Of a DNA stretch of 64,000 nucleotides, positions 37,501 to 50,590 are shown piece by piece (the first letter of the stretch is position 1; every line of letters starts with the position of its first letter). The stretch comes from Sindora glabra (Eukaryota; Streptophyta; Magnoliopsida; Fabales; Fabaceae). A model generated the notes under the pieces. The model was given only the letters and a program-made list of their open reading frames with translations, ran no database searches and was not told where the DNA came from. The stretch spans positions 55,327,751 to 55,391,750 of the forward strand of contig CM035233.1 in the NCBI GenBank assembly GCA_020226215.1, in the 5' to 3' direction. The position numbers and the translations under genes were made by a program.

Positions 37501-38040
37501 AAGGGAAAGAAAAAGGACAAAGGAAATAAGACGAGCAACCTTCTATAATACATTTTCCCCTTATATCGAACATATTTTTTTCCATAAAAATTATAAGTTC
37601 ACGTATATTTTACCTATAATTATATAAGAATTATAATTGTAATTGAAATTATAATTATAATTTCATCATTTAAAATTTTATTAAATTTTAAAAAATCTTT
37701 TAACTGTACCCAAAAATTATAATTTTTAATAAAAAATTTGCGAGAAATAAAATTTTTTTACAAGACTCGTTGAAGCATATAATGTCATTTATATTCCCGT
37801 AATTTAATTCCAAGTTTTTTTGGTGCAGGTAAGGAAAATCAATCAAATACAAGACGTGTAAGGAAGGCATTAATTATAAATTTACAGAGACGTTGAAGTC
37901 TTTCTTTTTTATACGAATATTTCAGTTTCACAATAACGAGTCAATTCAGCAATGGCTAATTCAATTCAACTCCAAAATAAAAACAAAGCCACACCTGAAT
38001 TTTAAAGTCAACTTGAAAATTTAAAGAAACTGCATGTCCT
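34561..38040. other. AT-rich intergenic sequence with MITE-like elements
   Basis: About 34682-35375 carries GGAGTCGTTTGGGTTTACGG at the left and an inverted, degenerate counterpart at the right (GTACTAACGAAATGATCTC), making it another GTTTG-ended MITE-like element. About 35400-36840 is AT-rich, with a repeated AACATGAAAAAACCT phrase (35527 and 36497), hinting at an old internal duplication. About 37140-37370 is a less AT-rich island with a 68-codon frame that I do not recognise. The last 200 bases are probably the promoter of the calmodulin-binding protein gene. Confidence 0.45.
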
Positions 38041-38312
38041 GCAGTAATTTTTCTTCTCCAGAGGAGCCAATCTCTCAATCAAGAGGCCATAAACGCAGCC
38101 AGGTACTGAAATTCTTCTCCTTTTTGTCCTTCTTATGATAATTATCAAAGTTTTATCAATTTCTGAATTCAGAAATTTGTTATTCTGTATTTAAAGTATA
38201 AACAGGTTTAAAAGAAAGAATATTGAGAAGAAACTGAAGAAAGTGGTTCAATCAAATTTTTAAGCATAAGATCATCCCAATAGAAAAGACGGATTCCAAT
38301 TTCAAATTTCCA

Positions 38313-41300
38313 ATGCTCTCATCTGACAAAAAAGAAGAAATTTTAATGTCAGATTCATCACCCAATTATATGAAGACCACCAGCAGCTCTCATGCGAAGG
38401 AGAGTTCTCAGGCGAGTTTTCGGATTTTTTTTTATTTTTTATTTTTAAATTTCAAATAGATTTTCTGAATGAAACCATGATTAACTATATTTTTAATTCA
38501 GTGTTATTTATTAAATTTAATGTGAAGTATGTGATGTTGTACTTTACCCTTTAAATATATCTTGTACTTTTTAGATGAGTCCAGCCTGTGATATAGGTAG
38601 GTAGTGTGTCAATTTTTTATTTAAGAAAATTGAATTTTGCTTCTTCTGGGCAGATTTCACGGAGAATGTTAAGAAGGAAGAGTTTAAAAAGAATGTCTAC
38701 TTTGAAACTGAAGAGGAATTTGACCATTAAAATTGAATTCAAGACATCAAAATCAATCAAACTTGCAACTTTCAAGGGCCTAAGATCAACAAAACAAGTC
38801 AAAACCCGAAATAAGGCCATTTGTTCTAATATCATCAAGGAAGAAGGAGAAGGATCATCAACTTTGATGGTTTGTACATATGCATACTGCTCTCTTCATG
38901 GACATCACCATGACAATGTGCCTACATTGAAGCGTGTGGTGTCCACGAGGAAGCGTCTATTGAAGAGCCGAAAGGACAAGAAAATGGAGAGAAGATCTCA
39001 GTTTCAGAACTTAAAGAAGTTGGCAAGTGATTCATCTGCCGGGACCAGTAGCACTTCAGCATTCACATCAACTGGAGGTGGCACTGAAAAGGATAAACCA
39101 GATACCATAGCATTTGGAACAGGAGGTAATCACATGGAAATAGTACTGCCATTTGCACACTACATATTACACTGTTCCTCACACTTGGCCCTGCCTGTTT
39201 TAAATAGATGAAGTCTTTTTTAGATTTAGGCTGTGTCATGTGCGTGAGTGTGAGGAATATGTGAAAGGATAATGCGTATATGTAACATTTTTTTTTCTTT
39301 TAAAGATAGATTCATTTCGCATGAAAGAACAATGGAGTATGTTGCATTAATTCTATTTTTTTAAATATATTGCTGCTCAACCTGAAATCATAGATTCTGA
39401 ATTAGCAGTTAAAAGACCCCATGATCTTTGTGTTCTCAGAAATTATTCCTTTATGGCATAAAATAATGCAGCCACTAATATCAAGGAGCTTGAAGTTGAA
39501 GTTTCCCATGAGATGGCGGAAGAGAGAAACTCGTCCCTGAACTTGACCAACCCTGAATCAGCTGGAGGAGGTTCAAATGCCTATGATTTAACCAATCCAA
39601 GCAGCCGCTTACTCAATGAATCAAAAGAACCAAATCCAAATGAGTTTTTAGAATCAACATTCGGAAGCATAGTCACACCTTCCGATTCTGACGTGAACAC
39701 ATTGGAGGAAGGAACAAAGACCAAAGACAAAGATATGAAGCCTGATTCCGAAGTGCGGAAGTTGAGTTCTCCACAGGAAGAGTCCAAGCCTGTTTTCACC
39801 ACTGACGCATCATACAAAATGCATGAAAGTGATAATAGATATATTAAGATGTGGAACTTAGTATACAAGCATGCAGTGTTAAGTAATTCAGTGAGGGGTG
39901 AAAAGAAAGTTCCTTTTGACGAGGAGGACAAGGAAAAACAAAGGAAAGATGTCCAAGCATTTAATGATGTAAGCAGCCCTTCTTCTCTTGATCATCATGA
40001 AACATATCAGGATATGGATAATGAGAAAGAGCACGCAGTTGAGCTTGTGCAGAAAGCATTTGATGAAATTCTTCTCCCGGAAACCAGAGACCTCTCTCCA
40101 AATGATCAATTAGAAACTAGAGGTCTTGCTCCAAGTCAGGAACTATCCACCAGAGAATTTGCTGAAGAAGCTGCAGGGCTAAAAGTTGATAACTTCATTA
40201 ATCATGAAGAAGAGACAAAAGCACAAACAGTGGAGAAGAAACCTGGACAGACAATGCCAAGAAGCTGGAGCAATCTGAAAAAGTTAATCCTTCTGAACAG
40301 ATTTGTAAAGGCATTAGAAAATGTAAGAAAAACCTATCCATATAAAAATCAACATTTGACACCGGATGCAGATGTTGAGGCAGAAAAGGCTTATCTCATG
40401 CGCCAAATAGCAGAAGAGAAAAAGAATGCTGAGGAATGGATGATTGATTATGCGCTTCAAAAGGTTATTTCGAAACTTGCACCTGCACAAAAACAAAGAG
40501 TATCACTGCTAATAGAAGCTTTTGAAACAATACTTCCATATCAAGAAACTGAGGATATCCCAAAGTCCCATGCAACAGTTTCAACTCAAGCAAATGCCGT
40601 ACAAGCCCCTAAAGCTTCCTCGGATCACAGTGAGGAAGAAACAATCAGAGGAAGGGATGATGGTTATTCAGAAGTTATGAAAAACAAGTCAATTGGAGGT
40701 GATAATATTCATCTTCCAGAGATTGATGATTTCAGACTACTGGAGAAGTGTTTTGGCAAGCCAGATGACATTATAAGTACCAGCAATGAGGAGGCTTCAG
40801 CCAAAGATACATTCAAAGCAGTTTCCCAAGGTTTTATACTGAATTTAGAAACAGAAATCCCGAATAGCAAATTTGGATTACATGGAAGAGACTTTGACAC
40901 TAAGAATCCAATCAGTGCAGATGGGGAGCAAATCTCTACATCTAAAAGTTTAATCCTAAAACGTTTAATGAAATCACTTGGATCTAATTTGGGCTTATCA
41001 CCAACTCCTTCTGACCTTTCAAATGAACCCGCAGAAGGCAGAAACGAAAACATCAAAGACACCACCCTGGAAACTGGGGCTTTCCCTGTGATCAAAGATT
41101 CTGAGGCTGATATTGGTGCTGCTGTAGTAACCAAGAGCCATCTTGGAAAACAGGACAAGAGAAGTCTATGGTACATGGTATATAAGCACATGGTATCAGG
41201 AATAGCGGCAGAAGATGATTCCAAGCCCCTTGATGTGTCAAATAAGGAACAGTCACCACATGATGCCAGCAGTATGCCTGTTACTGTGACAAATCAAGAT

Positions 41301-41831
41301 ACACAAACGAAAGAGTTTGGTGCTAGTGATCCAGACGTTGAACTCCAGCAGATTGAAGCTGTCAAGATGATTGAGGAAGCGATTGATGAAATCCTTCCAG
41401 ATGTTGAAGAACACTCACCTGATGATCACAGCCAAAAAGAACAAAGTGAGAAAGCTGGTAAGGGAGATGGAAAAAAGAAAGAAGAAGAAGAATCAGTAGG
41501 TGGAGAGGGAAACAAGCCAAAGCAGAAATTGTCCAGGAGCTGGAGCAGTCTTAAGAAGGTGATAGTACTTAGAAGGTTTGTCAAGGCAGTGGAGAAAGTA
41601 AGGAAATTTAATTACACAAGAGGCTCAAGAGATCTGCAATCGGAGCCTGATACAGAAGCAGAAAAGGTTCATTTAAGGCGTCAGGACATAGAAGAAAGAA
41701 AAGGCGCGGAAGAATGGATGCTGGATCTTGCACTTCAACAAGTTGTAGCCAAGTTAACTCCAGCAAGGAAAAGAAAGGTGGAGATGCTAGTGGAAGCTTT
41801 TGAAACAGTCATGCCGGCCACCAGAAACTAA
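38313..41831 (+). CDS. Plant calmodulin-binding protein, PICBP type, with duplicated module (three exons)
   Basis: The family binds calmodulin through C-terminal helical domains; PICBP itself is named for induction by pathogens. Coding exons are 38313-38411, 38654-39125 and 39472-41831, joining to 976 aa. The first donor reads CAG/GCGAGT, a GC-AG intron: this alone keeps the frame into the conserved exon 2. Intron 2 is GT-AG in phase 1 (G/CC). Exon 1 has the SPNYMK segment. Exon 2 is basic, with the conserved CTYAYCSLHGHHH (residues 107-119). Exon 3 holds two copies of a module: VYKH segments at 317-324 and 756-763, an FDEILLP / IDEILPD helix, and calmodulin-binding domains at about 454-546 and 878-971 (SWSNLKKLILLNRFVKAL and SWSSLKKVIVLRRFVKAV; EEWM, EAFET). 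The ATG at 38313 is the first in frame after a stop. A leader intron 38103-38205 is likely. The protein is probably soluble, with no signal peptide visible. Confidence 0.88.
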
Positions 41832-41902
41832 AGTTGTCCAAATAGCAGGATAGTTTCTCATGCAAAATACATTAAAGGTGAACAAACTAAGCACAACTGT
41901 AT

Positions 41903-41924
41903 CATTATTATTATTATTATTATT
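41903..41924. repeat. ATT microsatellite in the 3' flank
   Basis: About seven ATT units roughly 75 bases after the stop codon of the calmodulin-binding protein gene, probably within its 3' UTR. Confidence 0.75.
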
Positions 41925-43719
41925 TTCTTGATTTTGCTTTTGGGTGATATAATGTCAGGATATGAGGTTTTATTGTGAAGGAAAATAAGTTCCCCGCCCC
42001 CTTTTTCCTCATATCATTCTTCTTTTTCTACCTTTAAAGGATAGGTAAACTAAGGGCAATATGTCAATAGCATAAAAGTAGTGAGGCCGTGCAAAAACAA
42101 GCAAAGGAGACATCACGAGAAGAGCAGAAGTATTCAGCTTTCATTTTCTAGAAACTCTACATAAATTTAAGAAAAAATCACGCGTTTTGCTAAGTAATTG
42201 TTTCAAGCTGTATAATATAATTACATCTAGTGAAGTCTGACTCTTTGGTTTCTTCCATATGTAGAGGCAACTTGAACATTGAAACCATTTGATAACAACC
42301 CTTTTGGATGGGCCTGTAGTTTGAAATTCACGAGCTCATTCAGTATGATATTTTAGAAGCAGCATTGTAGACAATAGGTTGAATCATGGCAGCAGTTAAA
42401 GGTCCAATAGAGATTGCATTTTTTCTTTGTCTTATATTTTCCAGTTGTTTTTTTCCTGTCTGCTGTGAAGGAGTGTGGTTTTCAGAAGGCCACTTTGCAG
42501 TTAAACATACAGTGTATAGCTATCAGGTATCTATATTTTGCTTCTTGTACATATTTTAGCATGACAACATTCTAAAACAGCCTTTTAGAATGAGAAGTCA
42601 TGAAGCATTGCCTTTGCGTTTTTGAGCTGTGGAAGTGTATCAATCTAATTTGCTCAAAAAACTTGACTCATGTAAATTAATTAGCATTAATTACTGCTGT
42701 AAGTTTTGTTACCACTATGAAAACTATTGAATTAGTTTCAATTAGTTGGTTGCCTGTTACAATTTGCTGCAACTGAAATCAAAATTAGCACTACATTTTT
42801 GCCTGAATCTCTTCTGTTACTGGCGGTTTGGGTGAGAAGATTGGATTGGTGCTTAGAGAAGGTACAAGGCTTATGTGAGAAGAATGAATTGCTTGCTTAA
42901 CCCTTTACATTGTTTTTGGGCCAAAACTTGCATACAATACAATGTATGTGTACCTAAAGAATTTAACAAATGTTATTTCCAAATGAATCCACACATTTTA
43001 GAGATGTTTCCGAGGTTGTAAATTAGTGTCATCGTAAATATATTAAAAAGTTAAAAGATAAGTATAATTATACATGTATTTTTCATGTTTTATTTATTTT
43101 TTGAAAAAGATTGTGTAACCCTTTTAATGTGAACTCTGAGTACTTTAAAGAGACGTATTTCTAGTGTAACATTAGAAAGATACGAATAATATTATTATAA
43201 ATGCATTTATATCATTCTTTTTAAAGCTGTAATGAAACTTTTCCACCATATTCCTTGCACGGAGTCTTTGATAAAGGACTAATTACACTCTTGTCTAATG
43301 TGTAGGTAGCATATGGAAAGAAGTCAAAAGTTTGGTCTTATACAATACCGAAATTTTAGTATTAGTTACAAATCAAATGGTAGAATTGGATGTTAAAATT
43401 TAGAAAATACCTTTCATGTGTCAAATACAAAAGGCATACTAAATAGGGAAAAAATCAAGTTGACATTGTTTGTTGCAATTTAAGTTCACCCGTAAACAAA
43501 ATATCTCATACCCACTTTGTGTCATTTATTGCAATAAGATATCGTATGTTCATTTTCTTTTATTTAACTCTACTCACAAACAGTAAACTATCATAAGACT
43601 CAGAAAGCCAAAATGACACACTTATTACATGAAAACTAAACAAGCTATTATTAATGAAATCTCTGTAAGCATAATCTAATTTTTTAGAGAATTTGATTTC
43701 TTTATTTTGAGTTTTAAAT

Positions 43720-44010
43720 TTATCATTTTTAATAATAATAATAATAAATAATAATAAAAAATATTAATAATAGTGGTAATAATATTAATTAAATAATAGA
43801 AAATAATCATATAATAATTATAATAACAAAGATAATAAAATATTTAATCATATAAAAATAATTAAATACTAACAAAAATAATAATATTAGTAAATAAAAT
43901 AAATAATAAAATATTAATAGTAGTAATAATAATATTAGTAAAATAATAGCAATAAATAATAAGATAATAGTTATAATAATAGGATAATAATTATTTTAAT
44001 AATAATTAAA
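43720..44010. repeat. AAT-rich simple-sequence tract
   Basis: Nearly 300 bp made largely of AAT, ATA and TAAT units, beginning with a clean run of AAT near 43730. It is an imperfect microsatellite-like tract. Confidence 0.7.
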
Positions 44011-47000
44011 AATATACTTTTTTCAATGTAACAATTGTTAACAAATTGAATCAAGAAAACTTGATTTTCTTTTTTATTTTATATTTTTAGTTAATGTTAT
44101 TATTTGATTTGCAAACAGTAACATATTATTTTTTAGTTAGTTTATTATTAATAAAAATATATTTATGTTATTATTTTGAACTTTTAGTTGATGTTACTGA
44201 TTGAAAATCAAACAATAATATATTGCTCTTTGATAGTTTGATTATTAATGAAATTTAATTTATCTATTTATATTAAAATTTTTTGATATTATTATTTGAA
44301 TATTAAATAGTAATATATTACTGTTTACAAATTAAATAGTAATATGTTATTATTTAATAGTTTTGTTATTAATAAGAATACATTTGTTACATTAGTTTAG
44401 GTTATTGATTGATATTATTATTTAAAAATAAGATAGCAACGTATTACTATTTGACTTGCAAATAGTAGTATGTTATTTTTTTAATAGTTATATTGTTAAT
44501 GATATGAAAGGACTTACAAAATGATGAAAATATTTATGTTCGAAAAATATATCTTATAAGGATATAATTATAAAACTTTAAAATGATAGAAAATATTTTA
44601 TTTTTTTAATAATAGGAGTGATAATTCACTTAATGCACATATATAAAAATTTAAATTTGAAAAATAAAATTTATAAGATAATATAAGATGTTATTACATT
44701 ATTACAATATCGATTTCTATTTATTAAATATTAATATGGAGAGTTTAGTAAAAAATAATATATTTTAATTTAAAAAGTTTTTTTTAATAATATTATAATT
44801 TTATATATCATAATTTTTTAATTAAGATACACTAATAATATACTACTCTTTTATTTTACACAAACTAATAAAATATTTTTAAAAAAAATCTTTCAACTAA
44901 ATAATTTAATCGCAAACTACCCTGAAATTACTAAAAATTAAAGGTCATTCAGAATTATGACATCCATAACTTATAATTAAAGAATGATATGTTAAAGAAA
45001 TTAAGATGATCTAAAAAATTATAAAGCATAGGATATATCTTTTTCCTTTTTTATGAAAAAATAGGATTTATCTTTATTGTGAAAGAAAAAGGTCAAGAAA
45101 GATAAATTTCATTATTTGAAAATGTGAAAATCATGCAACATTTGTTACATGAAATAATAGAAAATCTCATATAAAAAAGATAAAAATAAAAAATAATTAA
45201 AAATTATTTTAAAAATATAATAATAATTCATAAAATTGATATTTTTTTAAAATAAAGATCAACATTAATACCTTTTTAAAAATAAATTTAGAAAATAGTA
45301 TCTGTAATTTACTGTACTAGATGCTCTGTTAGCTTAAAACTGGGACCCATCATGCTATTAATTCAAATTTGTATTGCTTACGCGTGGCCGAAGCATCTTC
45401 ATGGATTACTTCCAGCTCCCGGGCTCTAATTTTCATATACAAACGAGACTAAGGCCTCATTTAAACACACTTTATGTTCAAACTACACAATCAAGTATTA
45501 CATTGGGTTACGTACAAGATTATCCATTCAATAAAAAATAGAATAAAGATGAATAGTATAGTATTAAAATAAATTTTAATTTATTAATATATTAAAATTT
45601 TCTTTTATGATGTTATTTCTCTCATTTATCACAAAAAAAAAAATCTCTTTATCTCTCTAATTTCTATATCTTATGTTTATTTATTATGCATTAAAACACC
45701 TTTTATTTAATTTTTCTCCTATGTTAAAATACCTTATTCTAAAATCATATAAGCACTTTCTACTGGTCTCTCTCATGTCTCTTTTTTTCCCTTTGTACAT
45801 CTCTCTCTCACGTTTTCCTCTCTCTAATTTTTTTATCATAATATCTATTGTTTAATTTATATTATCATATTTTTTAAGATATTTAATTATTGGAAAGCAT
45901 TATTGATCCAACCATGTACTCTAAATCATTTAACAGAATTTTATTAGTTTTTTATACAAAAGGATATTTTTGTCACATTATATATTTTTTAAATTTATAT
46001 GTTCCTATGCAACATAATAAATAAAAGAGAAGATAATTTTATACAAACATTTATCTTATATTGTAACAGATCAAATTTTGTAAAATATGTTACATTATCT
46101 TATATAATATTATATTATCTAATAATCTTTATACAATATTATAAGATTTGTCAAATGAAATATGAAAATAGAATAACACTTGATGGAAATAATGATACCA
46201 TGCATCCACCTCTACTATTACCTACCATCCGCCTGACATCATCCACCATGACTTCCACCGCTCGCCTTTACCGCCATCATCTCTGCTTCCAAGTACTCCC
46301 ACCAATTCTGTACCTATTCGCATTTATTTTGCAAGAAAATGCTAAAGGAAGAAAAAAAAATCAGCAGTTATTGCTTACTAAACATGTTAATTCTAATTAG
46401 ATATGAATATTAAGTTAAAAATAAATAAAATAAATCAAATATGGTCGTTGAATAATAATAAATTATATTTTATTCATCTGTAGTTTCATTTTTTTAATTT
46501 TTATTTAATTCATCTTTAATTTTAAATATTGCAATTCATTTTATTTATATTTTCAAATTTTTAACAATTTACCTACATAAATTAGTTTTCTTTCAAAAAC
46601 TAATACAAAACTTAAATACATTGCATGAGATGTCTACCTTCATAAAGTTTACTTTGATTTGATGTTTACTTAGAATCAAATTATCTTAGGATAAATATAA
46701 TTTTATTAAATATTTATTTTCTACAATTTAATCAATAATTGATGAATAGAAACGTCAAATAATTTTTTTAAATAAATTAATTTTGAGTGGATGCCAAAGT
46801 AAATTTAAATTAAAAAAATAAAAATTTTATACAATGTATATGAATTTTTTAACTAAATTTTAGATAAATAATTTAAAAATATAACTGAATAATTATAATA
46901 TTTAAAATTATATATAAATTAAATGAAAAAAAAGAAAGAAATTATAATACATGATCATACAACGTCAAAGACGATTGAAACAGTTGTCTTGTGTCATGTA

Positions 47001-47739
47001 GTTTGTCTTTCTCGACATAAAAATTTATATTTTCACAGAGATATAAATTGTAAAAGGTGAGACAACAAACTGATATTAATGTAGTTTTATCTTACTCGAA
47101 TCTAAATTAATTAGTATTTAATGTGATGTCTAGCTTCCTTAATCGTCGGGAATCTCCTCCTCTGTTTTGACAAACTTTGGTATTGGCTTAACTTCATGAA
47201 GCTTCTCAATGCTTTTCTCTTATTGATTTTTTTTTTTTCATATAAGAACCTTCTATATATTAATTTTATAGTACATCAGTAAATGTAAAGATTTGAAAAT
47301 GAAATTTAATGACTTGGATCATTAATACACCATAAAATTTATGTATCTTTGTTACTACCTTTGTCATAGAAAGTCAAGTATAAAATTTTTTGTGGATTCT
47401 ATTATGCATAAAAATTGTATTTCATGTCTCATTGTACTTGAAAATTATGTGTACTTTTTTTTTTAAAACATGATACAAATATAACAAATAAGAAAAAGAA
47501 AGACTCCTATGGGCAAGAGCAAAAATAAATAGATTAATAAAAGAATCATGACCCACAAGTTTTAGAATTAATATACAAATTAAGTATAATTTTAAAAATC
47601 GAATCGAATTAGTCAATAGGATGGGTGAATTAGTGAACTGATCAGGAAATCAGTCCGATTAGATGTACTGGACCGAAAATGCCTATGAACTAATGCGGAT
47701 AAGCTAAAACTGATTTAAACTGTAAATGCATATGAATTG

Positions 47740-47747
<8 letters not shown>

Positions 47748-47815
<68 letters not shown>
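47748..47815. repeat. AT microsatellite, about 34 units
   Basis: An uninterrupted AT run of about 68 bp. A second AT run of about 26 bp lies at 47847-47872. Both can form cruciforms and are likely to vary in length between individuals. Confidence 0.95.
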
Positions 47816-47818
<3 letters not shown>

Positions 47819-50590
47819 TGAGTGTATACATATAATTAATAATTTTAATATATATATATATATATATATATAAATATATGTGGTTATATATATAATTTAT
47901 ATTTTTAATTTAAAATTAATTTAATTAATAAATTAGTAATTGAATCAATGAATCAATAAACTAGTAATTTATTTGTTTTAATGACTGGTTCAATTTTAAA
48001 AATTATGAAATTAAGCCCTCGGAGTTCAGATACCACAATAACACAATGATTTTAATTGCCCGACACCGAAATTTTGGCAGTTGCTAAGGAAAACGAAATT
48101 TGAAAATTTTGTAATAAAACAACAGTTTATTCCAAAAGAATAAATAATTAAAAAGAGAGTGGTCCTATAATATAAGAGCTGTCCGGACGTAGGGGGACCA
48201 AATTTGGATACCTCAAATAATCCAATAAAGCAGGGACCATATTGAAAAAAAAAGATAATATTATAAAAAATTTGACTTCCTAAAAAATTATCTATTTGTA
48301 TCATTGAATTATATTTAATATATTAAAATTTATATTTTTAATTTTAATTTATCTAATACTTAATCTTTCAAAAATTTGAATTTCTCATAACATTATCGAA
48401 AGAATTATTATCATAAAAAGAAAATATTGAAGGAAGAATTTGCTGTCAATAGCTCCTAATCTAATAATATTATAGTACACCAATTTAAATCAAGAAAGAG
48501 AGAGAAAAATAAAAGTATAGTGTGGTCCTAAATGTAAATAAAGCCAAAAGTCAGTGCCAAATTAAGTGATGTATATTTTGCAGGTGTGTATTTAATTACT
48601 TTTGTTTTTCTTTTTCATTTTCTGATTGAGGGGGTCCATTGCAAAGTGACGTTGCCTCTGAAATTGGGGCTCCGCCCCTCATTCTAAGAAAATTTGGCTT
48701 ACAACTCTTCATTTAACTATATATTAAGAGTTAATTAAGTATTTTTAGAGTACATTATTGGACTAATCTATTTTTTAAAGTTCGTTTGATTCGCCTCAAT
48801 AGTATAAAAGATTTTATTTATCAAAAAATAAAAAATTAGTAAGTTGTTTGATTAACTATCATCTCACAAATTACAGAAAGCAGAATTAAAATAGAATTTC
48901 TTGAGAAGTTTTATTTCTCACAAAATATGAGAAATTACTTACTCACCTCTTCCTTAGATAAGTTTTATTTTTAATGTTATTTATAAATATAATGATAAAA
49001 TTATCCTTATTAAATTTAATTAATTACAACTAAAATTTATTATCTTATACTATAATAATATTGATGATATAATAGTAATTTTATTAATACTTTTTAGGAT
49101 ATTCAAAGTTGAATTAAATAAGACATAGGAAGTTAATTAAGTATATATTAATTAATTTGGCTTATAACTCTTTATTTAACTATATATTAAGAGTTAATTA
49201 AGTATTTTTAGAGTACATTATTGGACTAATATATTTTTTAGAGATCGTTTGATTTGTCTTAATAGTATGAAAAGTTTTATTTCCCAGAAAATAAAAAATT
49301 AGTGAGTTATTTGATTGATTATTATTTTACAAATTGCGAAAAGTAGAACTGAAATAGAACTTCTTGAGAAGTTCTACTTCCCACAAAATATGGGAAGTCA
49401 CTTACTCACCTACACCTTAGATAAGTTTTATTTTTCATACTATTTATAGATATAATGATAAAATTATTCTCATTAAATTTAATTAATGATAATTAAAATT
49501 TATTATTTTATACTATAATAATATTGAGGATATAATAGTAATCTTATTAATATTTCTTAGGATATTCAAAGTTGAATCAAACTAAAGCATATGAAGTTAC
49601 TTTCAAGAAAATGTCATTTTTATGTATTAACCAAATAATTTTGAGTGCTTATTAAAAAATTCACATAGGAAGTTATTTCCTAAAAAAATTAATTTCTTAC
49701 AAAAAGTTACTTTCTATGTAAACTAAATGATTCTTTATTATAAATTTATCTATTTGTTATCTAATATAAATTAAATTATGTATATCTGATATTAAAAGAA
49801 TAAATGCTTTATTGTTGGAAAATATCTTTTTTTTGGGGGGGTTAAGGTTATTGTTAGAAAATATTTATTAATTCATCACTTAAATTGTTGTTCAAGAAAA
49901 GGGAAAAAAACATATTTTGTGAGTGAAAAAGTTTGTATTGACACTCATGTGTTTTTTTCATAGAATAATGTTTGTTGCACTTCTCAACATTTACTTTCTT
50001 TCCACTCTCTTTGCTCTATTAAAAAAAAAAAGGCTAATATAATTCCATTTTTTACGAGTTCAAATTTTCTTTTTATTTGACAGAGAAAGAAAAATGAGGG
50101 ACGAATAAGAAAGGGAAGTGCAAGTAACTTTGCTCTTCCTTGCATTAACAAAACACAGAAAGCTTACCAAATTAACATTTGATGGAAGGCAACTCATAAA
50201 GGCGAAATTTTAAGAAAATCTCTTATAATTTTAAAATTTTCTTTAGGCTTTCTCCTAAATGTAAAAAAATGATATAATTAATCTTAAACTTAATTGTTTC
50301 GCCTATAAAATAATTAAAAAATGGATATAATTCAAATCAACTAATATAACGTATTTTAAGTATTGTCATAAAATATATTTTTATTAAACTCAAACAGCTA
50401 ATAAATTATTATATTTATATCAAAATTTCACATTACATAAGTTATATTTTAATCGTTTGAACTTAATCAAAATTTATTTTTATTACAAAATATTTAAAAT
50501 ATATTATATTGTTAGATTTGAACTATATAATTATATTTCCTCACCATTTCTTAAAGAAAAAATTCAAATTTATATTTGAATATGGTATTT
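47816..50590. other. AT-rich intergenic sequence
   Basis: No gene is supported. The stretch holds the 463-bp tandem duplication (48691-49616), and ends of the GTTTG-ended MITE-like family at about 48785 and 49725. The frame at 48026-48304 on the minus strand is not recognisable and has no conserved motif. Confidence 0.45.
48691..49616 (+). repeat. Tandem duplication, period 463 bp
   Basis: The block starting AATTTGGCTTACAACTCTTC at 48691 starts again at 49154 as AATTTGGCTTATAACTCTTT, and both run through TTTTTAGAGTACATTATTGG, a TCGTTTGATT-type phrase, TTCTTGAGAAGTTTTA-type words and AGGATATTCAAAGTTGAAT. The copies differ at many single positions. Each contains the left end of the MITE-like family while a right end (TTTCTATGTAAACTAAATGA) occurs only once, near 49716, so the duplication includes part of that element. 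Confidence 0.75.

Larger units (their letters stand above)
41832..47747. other. 3' flank of the calmodulin-binding protein gene and AT-rich intergenic sequence
   Basis: About 41832-42900 is only moderately AT-rich and probably contains the 3' UTR, including an ATT microsatellite. It has no frame. About 43720-44010 is dominated by AAT/ATA trinucleotide runs. About 44030-44480 repeats variants of AAACAGTAATATATTA every 60-110 bp. At 45350-46400 there are short frames I do not recognise, and about 46195-46310 is a C-rich patch without an assignable product. No gene is supported. Confidence 0.5.
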
